From assembly GCF_000383595.1 (NCBI RefSeq), contig NZ_KB911581.1, positions 4,558,496 to 4,622,495 of the forward strand: a DNA stretch of 64,000 bases, written 5' to 3'. The translations under genes and the position numbers were made by a program. The notes beneath the pieces are model-generated. The model was not told the DNA's origin. It worked only from the letters and a program-made list of their open reading frames with translations, and ran no database searches. This stretch comes from Streptomyces bottropensis ATCC 25435 (GTDB taxonomy: Bacteria; Actinomycetota; Actinomycetes; Streptomycetales; Streptomycetaceae). Positions 1 to 9,495 of the stretch are shown here, one piece after another. The stretch's first letter is position 1. Every line of letters starts with the position of its first letter.

Positions 1-624
1 GGGGAGACCGAGACCACGCCGTCGACGCTCCGGCACAGCCGCTCGATCACCGGGATCAGATCCTTGACCTCGACGGAGCCACCGAGGGTGACCCGCCCCT
101 CGCGTACCTCGACGGTCACCTCCGAGCCGGTGAGGCCCAGCGTCCTCCGCAGCACGTCTTGGGTGATCTCGTCGCGGATGGCGTCGTCACGGCGCAGGAA
201 GATTCTCAGCAGGTCACCGCGGCTCACGATGCCCCGCAGCCGGCCCGCCTCGTCCACCACAGGCAGCCGTTTGACGTTCCGCACCGACATAAACCGGGCC
301 GCCTCGACCACAGTCCACTCCGGACGCGCGCATACGGCGGGAGCCGACATCAGTTCCTCGGCACTGGCACCTTCGGCCTTCGCCCGTTCCCACGCCTCCA
401 GATGCGGAACCGGTGTCAGACCGGACGGGTCGTCCTGCGCGGAGGACTTGCGCAGCAGATCGGCCTCGGACACCACACCGATGGGGTGGTCCAGATCGTC
501 GACCACGGGCACTGCGGTGACGTCGTTCTCCGCGAGCAGCTTGACGATCTCCTTGAACGGCATGTCGCGCCGTGCCCGCACGACGTCTCGGGTCATGAGT
601 TCTTCGACCATACGGTGGTGCATG
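1..624 (-). CDS. CBS-pair and BON domain protein (3' end beyond window)
   Basis: Reads leftwards from an ATG at 624 (complement) behind GGAGAGGCGAC and stays open to base 1, so the C-terminus is cut off by the window edge. The N-terminus (MHHRMVEELMTRDVV) opens the first CBS motif, a second CBS motif follows, and the last visible residues form a BON-type segment (RVTLGGSVEV then a VDGVVSVS end). CBS pairs bind adenine nucleotides and usually act as energy sensors; BON domains are often membrane- or phospholipid-associated. It is a paralogue of the gene at 1776-2453, with the same domain order. It diverges from the DUF1918/HTH gene at 832. The partner it regulates cannot be inferred. Confidence 0.9.
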
Positions 625-831
625 TCGCCTCTCCGTTCCGGGTGGAGACAGCCGATGGGCAGCGATGGTCGGGTATCGACCAGGTCAGGAGCTATGCACG
701 CGGAGAGCGTTGCAGGTGCGGTGCCGAACCGGCCGCTGGTCACGGGAATCGGCGGAGCCCTCATCCCATGCGGCGGCACGCCGCGCGTGGCACGTTGAGT
801 ACAGAATCATTCTGAGGAAACGGCGGCGATC
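625..831. promoter_or_regulatory. Divergent intergenic region
   Basis: 207 bp between the divergent CBS-BON gene and the DUF1918/HTH gene; it must hold both promoters. I see no clear inverted repeat or copy of the GGGCC-N4-GGC box found elsewhere in this island. A TGAGGAAACGGCGGCG stretch just before 832 supplies the downstream gene's ribosome binding site. Confidence 0.4.
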
Positions 832-1734
832 ATGCGAGCTCAACTCGGAGATCAACTCGTTGTCGAAAGTCCTGCCACTGGTGTCACCAGGCGCGACGGC
901 GAGATTGTCGGACTCCACCACGCGGATGGAACCCCGCCCTACGACGTGCGCTGGTCGGACACGGACGCGGTGACGCTCGTCTACCCAGGGCCCGACGCAC
1001 ACATTCGTCACATCGAGCACAAGTGGAGTGCTCACGAGCCTTCCCCGCCACGTGCGGAACGGACAGGCGGGACCCCGCGGGAAAGGCCGCCCAATCCCGG
1101 GGACATCGGCCGCCGCGTCGCCGTCGAACGCACGCGCCAAGGACTGACCCGGGAAGAGACGGCCCGCCGCGCCCGAATGGCACCGGAGTACCTGGCCTAC
1201 CTCGAAGAACAGCCGGCCGACCCGACCACGGCCACTCTCATCAGCCTGGCCGACGCGCTGGGCACCAGCCTCTCCGCCCTGCGCGGGGGCGGAGTCGATC
1301 TGCCGTCCGGCCAGGGGCAGGCGCTCATGCACCCCCAACTGCGGGACCTCGACGCCGACGAATGCCGTTCCAGGCTGTCCACACACGGCGTGGGACGCGT
1401 CGCGGTGACAACCCCTGACGGCCCGGCGGTGGTCCCGGTGAACTACGAGGTCGTCGACGACGTGCTCGCGTTTCGCACCGCGCGAGACTCGGTCCCGGCG
1501 GCTGCCGTGGGATCCGAAGTCGCTTTCGAGGTCGACCATGTGGACGAGGCCATGAGCCAGGGCTGGAGCGTCCTCGTCGTCGGCCCCGCACGGGTGGTCA
1601 CCGAGCCCGACGAGGTACGAAAGCTGGTCGACCACGCCCACACCACGCCGTGGGCAGGGGGCGAACGCGACATGTGGGTGTCGATCCGGCCCACGCGCAT
1701 CACCGGGCGGGGTATCACGCCGGCTGAGCAGTGA
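832..1734 (+). CDS. DUF1918-HTH-pyridoxamine 5'-phosphate oxidase fusion protein
   Basis: A 300-residue protein with three parts. Residues 1-65 are a DUF1918 domain (MRAQLGDQLVVES, ending near DAHIRHIEHKW). Residues 90-145 are an XRE-type helix-turn-helix (DIGRRVAVERTRQGLTREET through ADALGTSLSALRGG). Residues 165-300 are a split-barrel flavin/F420-binding domain of the pyridoxamine-phosphate-oxidase type (HGVGRVAVTTPDGPAVVPVNY). Such fusions are common in actinobacteria, often next to universal stress proteins, and probably couple a flavin or F420 cofactor to DNA binding. No biochemical role is proven. The start is ATG at 832. A long antisense frame over the same bases was discarded. Confidence 0.88.
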   Translation: MRAQLGDQLVVESPATGVTRRDGEIVGLHHADGTPPYDVRWSDTDAVTLVYPGPDAHIRHIEHKWSAHEPSPPRAERTGGTPRERPPNPGDIGRRVAVERTRQGLTREETARRARMAPEYLAYLEEQPADPTTATLISLADALGTSLSALRGGGVDLPSGQGQALMHPQLRDLDADECRSRLSTHGVGRVAVTTPDGPAVVPVNYEVVDDVLAFRTARDSVPAAAVGSEVAFEVDHVDEAMSQGWSVLVVGPARVVTEPDEVRKLVDHAHTTPWAGGERDMWVSIRPTRITGRGITPAEQ

Positions 1735-1775
1735 GGGAGGAGTACCGACCGGGCCGGGCCCGCGGCACTGAAAAC

Positions 1776-2453
1776 TCATGCGGTGTCCTCCGGCCCGGCT
1801 GAAGCGGCGGACCCGCCGGTGAGCTGGGGGTCGACGTCCACGACGCCCTCTATGGCCCGCACGAGGCGCACGGCGACCGAGATGAGCGAGGTGTCCTGGA
1901 TGTGTCCCCGGAGGGTGACGACTCCCTCGTGGACGTTTACGTGGATGGCGTGGCTGACGGCCGGGAAGAGGTAGGACACCACAGTGCGGCGGACCTCCTC
2001 CTCGATGTCGTCGTCCGACCGCAGGAAGACCTTCAGCAGATCGGCACGGCTGACGATGCCCTGCAGCATGCCCACGTCGTCGACCACGGGAAGCCGCTTG
2101 ACGCGTCGGACGGCCATGATCCTGGCCGCTTGGGACAAGGTGGTGTCAGGGTGGACGGTGACCGCAGGGGTGCTCATGAGTTCCCCGGCCACCACTGCCC
2201 CCGCTTTCGCGATGGCGGACAGGCGCCCGCGCTGCTCGTAGAGGCTCGGGTCGCTGTCGCGGAACTCCTCCTTGGGCAGCAGGTCGGCCTCCGATACGAC
2301 GCCGATGACGCGCCCTTCACCTTCCAGGACCGGCATGGCGCTGACTCTCCACTGCTCCATGGTCTCGACGATCTGCTTGAAGGGCGCGTCGCGTCCGACA
2401 GCCACGACCGTCTGGGTCATCACATCGCTCACGATGTGCGGGGTCTCAGACAC
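1776..2453 (-). CDS. CBS-pair and BON domain protein
   Basis: 225 residues from a GTG at 2453 preceded by AGGAGG seven bases upstream, which settles the start over the longer open frame. Two CBS motifs (about residues 7-60 and 92-145; HIVSDVMTQTVVAVGRD, then LMSTPAVTVHPDTTLSQAA) are followed by a BON domain (about 155-212; HVNVHEGVVTLRGHIQDTS). The domain order matches the partial gene at the window start. It begins only 23 bp after the stop of the cyclic-nucleotide-binding-domain gene and is read in the same direction, so the two probably form one operon. CBS pairs usually sense AMP/ATP; here that is inference. Confidence 0.92.
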   Translation of the reverse strand: MSETPHIVSDVMTQTVVAVGRDAPFKQIVETMEQWRVSAMPVLEGEGRVIGVVSEADLLPKEEFRDSDPSLYEQRGRLSAIAKAGAVVAGELMSTPAVTVHPDTTLSQAARIMAVRRVKRLPVVDDVGMLQGIVSRADLLKVFLRSDDDIEEEVRRTVVSYLFPAVSHAIHVNVHEGVVTLRGHIQDTSLISVAVRLVRAIEGVVDVDPQLTGGSAASAGPEDTA

Positions 2454-2476
2454 TGCGGCCACCTCCTCTTGCCTCG

Positions 2477-2935
2477 TCAGGGCACCTCGCCCGCGCCGTG
2501 GGGCGCGTACAGGTTGAGCAGTTGCACCCTGGCGGACCTGAGTCGGCGAGCGAGTACGCCGACGACATAGGAGTACAACTCGTGATCCAGCACCGGGTCC
2601 TTCGCGCACATCTCACGAACTGTCGCCGCCTCGAATTCATAGGCGCGCACCGGGCTGGCGGCCTCGGCTCCCAGGTGCCAGTGATGGGGAGGGACCAGCC
2701 AGGACCAGCCCAGCAGTTTTCCGGCCCCGAGAGTCTCGATGACCGCCGCGCGTCGGCCGGGCACATGAAGGTCCAGGGCGACCGTGCCCGAGCGGATGAT
2801 CCAGAAGCGGTCGGCCTTGCCGCCTTCGTTGAAGATGCGCTCGCCTGTCTCGAACGACACCTCCCGAGCGGCCGACATGAGCAGCTCGCGATGTTCCTCG
2901 GTCATGGCGCCGAAAACGCCGGTCCTCACAACCAC
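2477..2935 (-). CDS. Cyclic-nucleotide-binding-domain (cNMP) protein
   Basis: 152 residues if started at the GTG at 2935, which has GGAGAAGGGA upstream; the open frame continues further but the added residues look non-coding. The protein is a single Crp-type cNMP-binding beta-roll (FETGERIFNEGGKADRFWII, TLGAGKLLGWSWLVPPHHWH) with C-terminal helices but no DNA-binding helix-turn-helix. The canonical RxA phosphate-binding signature is not evident, so the ligand is uncertain. It probably works as a stand-alone sensor. It heads a likely operon with the CBS-BON gene at 1776 and diverges from the universal stress protein at 3196. Confidence 0.85.
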   Translation of the reverse strand: MVVRTGVFGAMTEEHRELLMSAAREVSFETGERIFNEGGKADRFWIIRSGTVALDLHVPGRRAAVIETLGAGKLLGWSWLVPPHHWHLGAEAASPVRAYEFEAATVREMCAKDPVLDHELYSYVVGVLARRLRSARVQLLNLYAPHGAGEVP

Positions 2936-3195
2936 AGCAACCGTCCCTTCTCCGTGATCTGGAAGCGGATCGGGCTCCTGTCCAGTCACCGGCGTTTCAG
3001 CACGCGGCTGATGCGCAGGCCGTGGCGGCGCGGTGGTGGCCGTATGACTCCACGATCGCCGCAAACCGGCGGGGCGCAACCCGTGCACAGGCCCGCAGAG
3101 CGCCGATCTGCGTGTCGCGGTGGGCCCGGCGCGGTGCGACGGTATTCACAGGAGGCTCTCGCAGTGGCCGGCCGGGCAGAGAGGCGGTAGCGATC

Positions 3196-4071
3196 ATGGA
3201 GCTCCCGTTGGTCGTGGGTGTCGACGGATCGGATTCCAGCCTGCGGGCCGTGGACTGGGCGGTGGACGAGGCGACGCGCCACGGGCTGCCGCTGCGGGTC
3301 GTCCACGCCTCATTGTGGGAGCGCTACGAAGGAAGCCTCCCCTCGTTCAGCACCCGCCGGCCGGCCGGGGAGCTCATGGCGGAGCACATCGCCGCGTCCT
3401 GCGCGGAACGCGCGCAACTCCGTAGCCCGGAGCTGAAGGTGTCGAGCGAGGTGCTGCCCGACGACCCCGTATCCGCGCTGCTGCACGCGGGTCAGGAGTC
3501 CTCTGCCCTGATCACCGGCTCCCGTGGCCGCGGCGAAATCGGTGGGCTGCTGCTGGGGTCGGTGAGTCTGGCGGTGGCCGCCAAGGCGGTCTGCCCGGTC
3601 ATCGTGGTCCGTGGCGGGGAGCAGAACCGGCAGGGCGCCCTCGGCCGGGTTGCGGTCGGCGTCGGCGACCCCTCCGAGGGCTCGGACGCCGTCAGGTTCG
3701 CCGTCCGCGAAGCCGAGGCACGCGGCTGCGCCCTGCATGCCGTACGGGCCTGGCGCCGTCCCGCCCACCAGCACCTGGACAGCCCTCTGGTCGCGGACGA
3801 CGCCGCCCGTGTGAACGAGGAAGGGGCCTCCGCTCTCCTCACCGACGCCTTGCGCGACACCGTACGGGAACACCCCCAAGTCGATGTCCATCGTCAGTCG
3901 GTCGAGGGCCCCGCCCACAAGGTTCTGCTGGAGGCATCGGCCGACGCCGACCTGATCGTTGTCGGTGCGCTCAGGCGGCACGGCCGCTTCGGTCTGCAGC
4001 TCGGCAGGGTCGCTCACACGCTGCTGCATCACGCGGACTGCCCGGTGGCGGTCGTCCCGCAGCGCGCCTGA
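3196..4071 (+). CDS. Tandem universal stress protein (UspA type)
   Basis: 291 residues containing two Usp domains (about 1-140 and 150-291). Each begins with a short beta-strand plus acidic motif (LPLVVGVDGSDSS; GRVAVGVGDPSEG) and ends with the ATP-binding glycine motif (GSRGRGEIGGLLLGSVS; GALRRHGRFGLQLGRV). ATG 3196 is chosen because it starts directly at the Usp fold; the open frame upstream lacks homology. Tandem Usp proteins are typical of actinobacterial dormancy and hypoxia regulons. The neighbours (CBS, cNMP, phosphorylase, second Usp at 13337) fit such a role. Confidence 0.93.
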   Translation: MELPLVVGVDGSDSSLRAVDWAVDEATRHGLPLRVVHASLWERYEGSLPSFSTRRPAGELMAEHIAASCAERAQLRSPELKVSSEVLPDDPVSALLHAGQESSALITGSRGRGEIGGLLLGSVSLAVAAKAVCPVIVVRGGEQNRQGALGRVAVGVGDPSEGSDAVRFAVREAEARGCALHAVRAWRRPAHQHLDSPLVADDAARVNEEGASALLTDALRDTVREHPQVDVHRQSVEGPAHKVLLEASADADLIVVGALRRHGRFGLQLGRVAHTLLHHADCPVAVVPQRA

Positions 4072-4142
4072 ACCCCGGCCGAGGGCCGCGCTCCCGCGCA
4101 TCGCGTGGAGAGAGCAGGCGAACAAGAGGGTGAGGACGGCGG

Positions 4143-6542
4143 ATGTCGGAGTGGACCTGGGAGTACGAGGGATACGACCCTGCTGCCGAGCGGCTGCGTG
4201 AATCGCTGTGCACGCTCGGCAACGGCTACTTCGCCACCCGCGGAGCGGTGCCCGAGAGCAGAGCCGGACTGGCGCACTACCCGGCCACTTACGCGGCCGG
4301 GATCTACAACCGCCTGGAGTCGGTCGTGGCGGGACGCCGGGTGGTGAACGAGGACCTGGTGAACCTTCCGAACTGGCTGCTCCTGCGGTTCCGTCTGCGT
4401 CGTGCCGACGGATTGGCGGGCCCGTGGTTCTCTCCCGATACACAGCAGGCGTTCGACCACCGGCACACCTTGGACCTGCGCCACGCCACGCTGACGCGTG
4501 CCTTCCGGTTCAGGGACGACGAGGCCGGCGTGCTGAGCGTGGAGCAGACCCGGCTGGTACACATGGCGGACCCTCACCTGGCCGCGCTGCGGACCGAGTT
4601 CAGCGCTGAGGAGTGGTCGGGCGAGATCGAGGTCGAGTCCGCCCTCGACGGCGATGTGACCAACACCAACGTGCACCGCTACCGGTCCCTCAACCACAGC
4701 CATCTCGCTCAGGTGCGGACCGGTACCGCGGGAACCGACACGACGTGGCTGCGATGCCGCACCAGCACCTCCGACGTCGGCATCGGCATGGCGGCCCGCA
4801 CGGTGGTCACCGGGCAGTTGCCGAGGGCATCGGAGCTTCGTGGGTCCCGCCGTCGAGCCGTGCACCGGCTGGTGATACCGATCGCTCCGGGCCGACCCGC
4901 CGTCGTGGAGAAGACCGTGGCCCTGCACACCACACGCGACCTGGCGATCAGCGACCCGTACGGGGCGGCGGCCGACCGGGTTGCTGCGGCTCCCGGGTTC
5001 CTGGCGCTGCTGGACTCCCACGTCGCGGCGTGGGCGCGGTTGTGGGGGCGCGCGGACGTCCAGGTGCCCGGGGAAGCGGGCCGTGTCCTGCGCCTGCATC
5101 TTTTCCACCTGCTCCAGACGCTCTCCCCGCACACGACGGAGCTCGACGTGGGCGTGCCGGCGCGCGGGCTGCACGGCGAGGCTTACCGAGGGCATGTCTT
5201 CTGGGACGAGCTGTTCGTACTGCCGTATCTGAACCTGCACTTCCCCGAAGTCTCGCGGGCACTGCTCAACTATCGTCACCGGCGCCTGCCGCGCGCGTGC
5301 CGTGCAGCCGCCGCGGCGGGCCGGTCCGGGGCCATGTACCCGTGGCAGTCCGGCAGCGACGGGCGTGAGGAGACCCAGCAACTGCACCTCAACCCGCGTT
5401 CGGGCCGCTGGCTGCCCGACCATTCCCGTCTCCAGCACCACGTCGGCTCGGCGATCGCCTACAACGTGTGGCAGTACTGCGAGGCGACCGGCGACACCGA
5501 GTATCTGCACACCAAGGGCGCGGAGATGCTGCTGCAGATCGCCCGCTTCTGGGCGGACACCGCGGACTTCGACCCCGGCCATGGCCGCTACCGCATCCGC
5601 GACGTTGTCGGCCCCGACGAATACCACGACAGCTATCCGGAGGCCGTCCGGCCCGGACTGGACGACAACGCGTACACCAACGTCACCGCTGCCTGGGTCC
5701 TCAGCCGCGCCCTGGATCTCACACGGCGCCTGCCAGCCTGGCGCCGGGAAGAACTTTTCGAGCGCATCCAGCTCGACGGCGGCGAACTCCCCAAGTGGGA
5801 GGAGATCTCCCGGCAGTTGCGGGTGCCGTTCCACCAGGGCGTCATCAGTCAGTTCGACGGCTACGGTGACCTCACCGAACTGGACTGGGACGGCTACCGG
5901 GCCCGCTATGACAGCGTCCGGCGGCTGGACCGGATCCTCGAGGCGGAGGGCGACACCGTCAACCGCTACCAAGCCTCCAAGCAGGCCGACGTCCTGATGC
6001 TCGGCTACCTCTTCTCTCCCCCCGAGCTGCGGGATCTGTTCCGGCGCCTCGGCTACGACATGGACGACGTCATCTGGCGCAGGACCGTTGACTACTACCT
6101 CAAGCGCACCAGCCACGGCTCCACCCTCAGCGGCCTCGTCCACGCCTGGGTCCTCGCACGGGCCAGACGGGCCGAGGCATGGACATACTGCCGGGAAGCC
6201 CTGGAGCAGGATGTCGCCGACCTCCAGGGCGGCACGACCGGCGAGGGAATCCACCTCGGCGCCATGGCCGGAACCCTCGACCTGGTGCAGCGCGGCCTGA
6301 CCGGCCTGGAGACCCGCGAGGACGCCCTCCGGCTGGACCCGGTGCCGCTTCCGGCCCTGTCCGAGTACGGATTCTCACTGCGCTACCGCGGCCACTGGGG
6401 CGTGAGCGTACGGCTTGGCAGCGGACAGTTGCGGATCGGCGTGCCCGACTCGGAGGAGTCACCGATCCGCCTGGTCCTGCCCAACCGTGCCGTCACCGTC
6501 GCACCGGGAGAGACCTGCACGCTGCTGCTGCGGGAGGACTGA
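4143..6542 (+). CDS. Glycoside hydrolase family 65 disaccharide phosphorylase
   Basis: 799 residues, normal for GH65 (maltose, trehalose or kojibiose phosphorylases). The N-terminal beta-sandwich (residues 1-260) is followed by the (alpha/alpha)6 barrel. The likely general acid is Glu493 in VGPDEYH, and the phosphate-pocket motif KRTSHGSTLSG lies near residue 660. Family members cleave a disaccharide with phosphate, giving a sugar phosphate without spending ATP. The exact substrate cannot be read from sequence. It follows the Usp gene by 71 bp and may be co-transcribed. Energy-saving phosphorolysis suits a low-energy island that also carries a possible PPi-dependent phosphofructokinase. Confidence 0.92.
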   Translation: MSEWTWEYEGYDPAAERLRESLCTLGNGYFATRGAVPESRAGLAHYPATYAAGIYNRLESVVAGRRVVNEDLVNLPNWLLLRFRLRRADGLAGPWFSPDTQQAFDHRHTLDLRHATLTRAFRFRDDEAGVLSVEQTRLVHMADPHLAALRTEFSAEEWSGEIEVESALDGDVTNTNVHRYRSLNHSHLAQVRTGTAGTDTTWLRCRTSTSDVGIGMAARTVVTGQLPRASELRGSRRRAVHRLVIPIAPGRPAVVEKTVALHTTRDLAISDPYGAAADRVAAAPGFLALLDSHVAAWARLWGRADVQVPGEAGRVLRLHLFHLLQTLSPHTTELDVGVPARGLHGEAYRGHVFWDELFVLPYLNLHFPEVSRALLNYRHRRLPRACRAAAAAGRSGAMYPWQSGSDGREETQQLHLNPRSGRWLPDHSRLQHHVGSAIAYNVWQYCEATGDTEYLHTKGAEMLLQIARFWADTADFDPGHGRYRIRDVVGPDEYHDSYPEAVRPGLDDNAYTNVTAAWVLSRALDLTRRLPAWRREELFERIQLDGGELPKWEEISRQLRVPFHQGVISQFDGYGDLTELDWDGYRARYDSVRRLDRILEAEGDTVNRYQASKQADVLMLGYLFSPPELRDLFRRLGYDMDDVIWRRTVDYYLKRTSHGSTLSGLVHAWVLARARRAEAWTYCREALEQDVADLQGGTTGEGIHLGAMAGTLDLVQRGLTGLETREDALRLDPVPLPALSEYGFSLRYRGHWGVSVRLGSGQLRIGVPDSEESPIRLVLPNRAVTVAPGETCTLLLRED

Positions 6543-6572
6543 CCCACAGGAAACGAGGGTGTGGGGCCCTTT

Positions 6573-6588
6573 GGCTCATGCAGGACAC
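6573..6588 (+). promoter_or_regulatory. Candidate regulator box GGGGCC-N4-GGCTCA
   Basis: Imperfect dyad lying 75 bp upstream of the Pat-like gene. The same arrangement (RGGGCC, four bases, GGCTCA) occurs 81 bp before the alcohol dehydrogenase at 10835. The shape recalls DosR/OsdR-type boxes, but identification of the regulator is inference. Confidence 0.4.
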
Positions 6589-6595
6589 CCCGACC

Positions 6596-6613
6596 GGCCC
6601 CTGGGACGGGGCC
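6596..6613. repeat. Inverted repeat GGCCCC-N6-GGGGCC
   Basis: Perfect 6-bp arms separated by TGGGAC, 50 bp before the Pat-like gene start and just downstream of the GGGGCC-N4-GGCTCA box. It could be a second operator half or a leader hairpin. Confidence 0.35.
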
Positions 6614-6662
6614 ATGGGCCGCTGGATGCTCGAAGTTGTCGGGAAGTTCGAGGAGGCCCGCG

Positions 6663-9356
6663 ATGACGGACGACGAGCGCAACCTCCCCATGGTTCACGC
6701 CCTGCTCGCGGACGGCACAACTGTGTGCATCCGAGCCGTGACGCCGCGAGACCGTCAACAGATCCAGGGGTTGTACGAGGAGATGTCCCCGGAGAATCTC
6801 CGGATGCGGTTCTTCGCCGCGAGCCGACTCTCCGCCACGGCGGCAGCCGACCGGGCCTGTGCGCCACCGCGCCCCGGATACCGGGCGCTCCTGGCTGAGA
6901 CGCATGGCCAGGTGATCGGCCTGGCCGAGTACGAGACCGGCGAGGACAAGGAATCGGCCGAGATCTCCATCGCCGTGGCCGAGGGACTGCACCACCGGGG
7001 CGTCGGCACCCTCCTCGTCGAACATCTGGTCTCGGCTGCCCGCGTGGAAGGCATCAGCACGTTCACCGCCGACGCGCTCAGCGAGAATCACGAAGTGCTC
7101 CGGCTCTTCGCCGATCTGGGACTGCGTACAGCCCGCCACTTCGAGGGCCCAGAGGTGCGCTGCACCATCGAACTCGCCGAGTCTGAGGCGTATCTGTCCA
7201 CGGTGGAGACACGCGGCCGGGCCGCAGATGTCGCCAGCCTGGTGCCCCTGCTGCGGCCGGACGCCATCGCGGTGGTCGGTGCCGGGCGCAGGCCCGGGTC
7301 GGTGGGACGGGCTCTCCTGCACCATCTGCACGCGGGCGGTTACACCCGGCATCTGTATGCCGTGAATCCCGCCGCCGGTTCGATCCTCGGAGTCCCCTCC
7401 CACCCGTCGGCGGGTGCCCTGCCCAGGGTTCCCGACCTCGCGGTGCTCGCCGTGCCGGCCGCCGTGGTCTCCGCGATCGCCGAGGAGTGCGGCAAGGCGG
7501 GCGTACGCGCCCTGCTCGTCGTCACCGCCGGGCTGGACGCGGATCAGGCCCGGGCCCTGTTGGCCGCCTGCCGCTCGTACGGCATGCGGCTGGTGGGCCC
7601 CAACTGCCTCGGCATCTGCAACACCGACCCGGAGCTGAGGCTCGACGCGACCTTCGCCGCCGGCCATCCGCGTCCGGGCACGGCCGGTGTCGCCGTGCAG
7701 TCCGGCGGCGTCGGCATCGCCCTGCTCGACGGGCTGTCCCGGCTGGGCATCGGCGTCTCCTCCTTCGCCTCTCTCGGCGACAAGTACGACGTCAGCGGCA
7801 ACGACATGCTCCAGTGGTGGGAGAGCGACCACCGTACCGATCTCGCGCTGCTGCACCTGGAGTCGTTCGGCAACCCGCGCGCCTTCTCCCGCACCGCCCG
7901 GCGCGTCACCCGTCGTATGCCCGTGCTCACCGTGGACGCGGGCCGCACCGAGGCGGGGCGACGTGCCGCCGCCTCCCACACCGCGGCCGCCGCCACCCGC
8001 ACCATGACCCGCGGGGCCCTGTTCACGCAGGCCGGCATCACCGCGACCCGGTCGACCGGTGAGCTCCTGGAGACCGCCGCTCTGATGCACTCCCAGCCGC
8101 TGCCCGCGGGATCGCGCGTGGCGATCGTCACCAATGCGGGCGGAGCCGGTGTCCTCGCCGCCGACGCCTGCGCCGAGGCCGGGCTGTCCCTGCCCGCGCC
8201 GACCCCGGAACTGATTGAGGACCTGCTCGCCGTCCTCCCGGACGGCGCGGCCGTCGGCAACCCCGTCGACGCCACCGCCGCAGTTACGGAGGAGCAGCTC
8301 ACGGACTGCGTGGACCGAACAATGCGGCATCCGGGCATCGATGCCGTACTGCTGGCCCTCGTTCCCACCGCGGTGGCCGAGGCGACCGGTGACGACCTGA
8401 TCCGGTCCCTCACCGACGCTCTCGGACACCGCGGACGTCCGGTGGCCGCCGTACGTCTCGAACAGGACCTGCCCGTCAGGCTGCTGCCCGCCGCCGACGG
8501 CGGCACCATCCCCTCGTACGCCGAGCCCGGGGCGGCGGCAAGGGCGTTGGCGCACGCGGCCCGCCGTTCGGCTTGGCTGAACCGCCCGGAGGGGACGATC
8601 CCGACACTGGACCAGGTCGATTCGGCCCGCGCGCACGCTGTCGCCGAGGCGTACCTGACCGCGCACGCGGACGGCGGCTGGCTCGACCCGCGTACGTGCG
8701 CCGAACTGCTCGCCTGCTACGGCATCCCGCAACTGCCCTGGGCGTGGGCCGAGACCGAGGACGACGCGGTCCTGGCCGCCGAGCGGCTGCGCGGTGCTGA
8801 TGGCCGGGTGGTCCTGAAGGCGCACTGGCCGGGCCTGCTCCACAAGAGTGAACAGCGCGCCGTTCATCTCGATCTCCAGGGTGATGCGCAGGTGCGTGCC
8901 GCCTTCCGCGACTTCGAGACCCGGTTCGCCGGACTCATGACCGGAGCGGTGGTCCAGCCGCTCGCCGCGCGCGGCACCGAACTGTTCGCGGGCGTGGTGC
9001 AGGACCAAGTCTTCGGCCCCCTCGTCCTCTTCGGGCTCGGCGGCACCGCGACCGAGGTCCTCGCCGACCATGCCGCACGGCTCGCACCGCTGACTGATCA
9101 CGACGTACACGACCTGATCACCGCACCTCGCTGTGCCCCGCTGCTGTTCGGCACGCACGGCGGCAGACCGGTCGACCTCGAAGGCCTCGAACAACTGCTC
9201 CTGCGCCTGTCCCGGATGGCGAGCGACCTGCCGCAACTCGCCGAAGCCGACTTCAATCCCGTGCTCGCGACACCCGGCGAGGTCACCGTGCTGGACGCAC
9301 GCGTGCGCCTGCTGCCAAGCCTGCCCCGGGATCCCTACCTGCGCCGACTGCGCTGA
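6663..9356 (+). CDS. GNAT acetyltransferase fused to NDP-forming acyl-CoA synthetase (Pat-like)
   Basis: 897 residues. Residues 1-170 are a GNAT acetyltransferase (acetyl-CoA loop around EGLHHRGVGTLLVEHLV). Residues 195-640 contain the CoA-binding and ligase-CoA domains of NDP-forming acyl-CoA synthetases (AIAVVGAGRRPGSVGRALL, LVGPNCLGICNTD). Residues 690-890 are an ATP-grasp domain. This fusion is the hallmark of Pat-type protein lysine acetyltransferases that control AMP-forming acyl-CoA synthetases; the GNAT-first order fits the actinobacterial version. ATG 6663 follows GGAGGCCCGCG. The window also encodes three AMP-forming ligases, but a functional link is only inference. Confidence 0.9.
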   Translation: MTDDERNLPMVHALLADGTTVCIRAVTPRDRQQIQGLYEEMSPENLRMRFFAASRLSATAAADRACAPPRPGYRALLAETHGQVIGLAEYETGEDKESAEISIAVAEGLHHRGVGTLLVEHLVSAARVEGISTFTADALSENHEVLRLFADLGLRTARHFEGPEVRCTIELAESEAYLSTVETRGRAADVASLVPLLRPDAIAVVGAGRRPGSVGRALLHHLHAGGYTRHLYAVNPAAGSILGVPSHPSAGALPRVPDLAVLAVPAAVVSAIAEECGKAGVRALLVVTAGLDADQARALLAACRSYGMRLVGPNCLGICNTDPELRLDATFAAGHPRPGTAGVAVQSGGVGIALLDGLSRLGIGVSSFASLGDKYDVSGNDMLQWWESDHRTDLALLHLESFGNPRAFSRTARRVTRRMPVLTVDAGRTEAGRRAAASHTAAAATRTMTRGALFTQAGITATRSTGELLETAALMHSQPLPAGSRVAIVTNAGGAGVLAADACAEAGLSLPAPTPELIEDLLAVLPDGAAVGNPVDATAAVTEEQLTDCVDRTMRHPGIDAVLLALVPTAVAEATGDDLIRSLTDALGHRGRPVAAVRLEQDLPVRLLPAADGGTIPSYAEPGAAARALAHAARRSAWLNRPEGTIPTLDQVDSARAHAVAEAYLTAHADGGWLDPRTCAELLACYGIPQLPWAWAETEDDAVLAAERLRGADGRVVLKAHWPGLLHKSEQRAVHLDLQGDAQVRAAFRDFETRFAGLMTGAVVQPLAARGTELFAGVVQDQVFGPLVLFGLGGTATEVLADHAARLAPLTDHDVHDLITAPRCAPLLFGTHGGRPVDLEGLEQLLLRLSRMASDLPQLAEADFNPVLATPGEVTVLDARVRLLPSLPRDPYLRRLR

Positions 9357-9375
9357 GAAGGAAGGCACATGAGAC

Positions 9376-9389
9376 ACCACACGTGTGGT
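9376..9389. promoter_or_regulatory. Perfect 14-bp palindrome ACCACACGTGTGGT
   Basis: A perfect dyad in the 139-bp gap between the Pat-like gene and the flavodoxin gene, 107 bp before the latter's ATG. It is a plausible operator; the binding protein is unknown. Confidence 0.4.
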
Positions 9390-9495
9390 CACGCTCGACA
9401 GCCCTGTGGAGCCCGGGAACGGGCGGCCGGACGACCCGGCCCCGCACGGTGTCACCGAGGAACGATACGAAGGCTGTGAGAGGAGGCGGACCGTC

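Noticed and set aside
4029..6254. 741-codon minus-strand open frame over the GH65 gene
   Set aside because: It is antisense to a gene with full family motifs; long shadow frames are expected in very GC-rich DNA.
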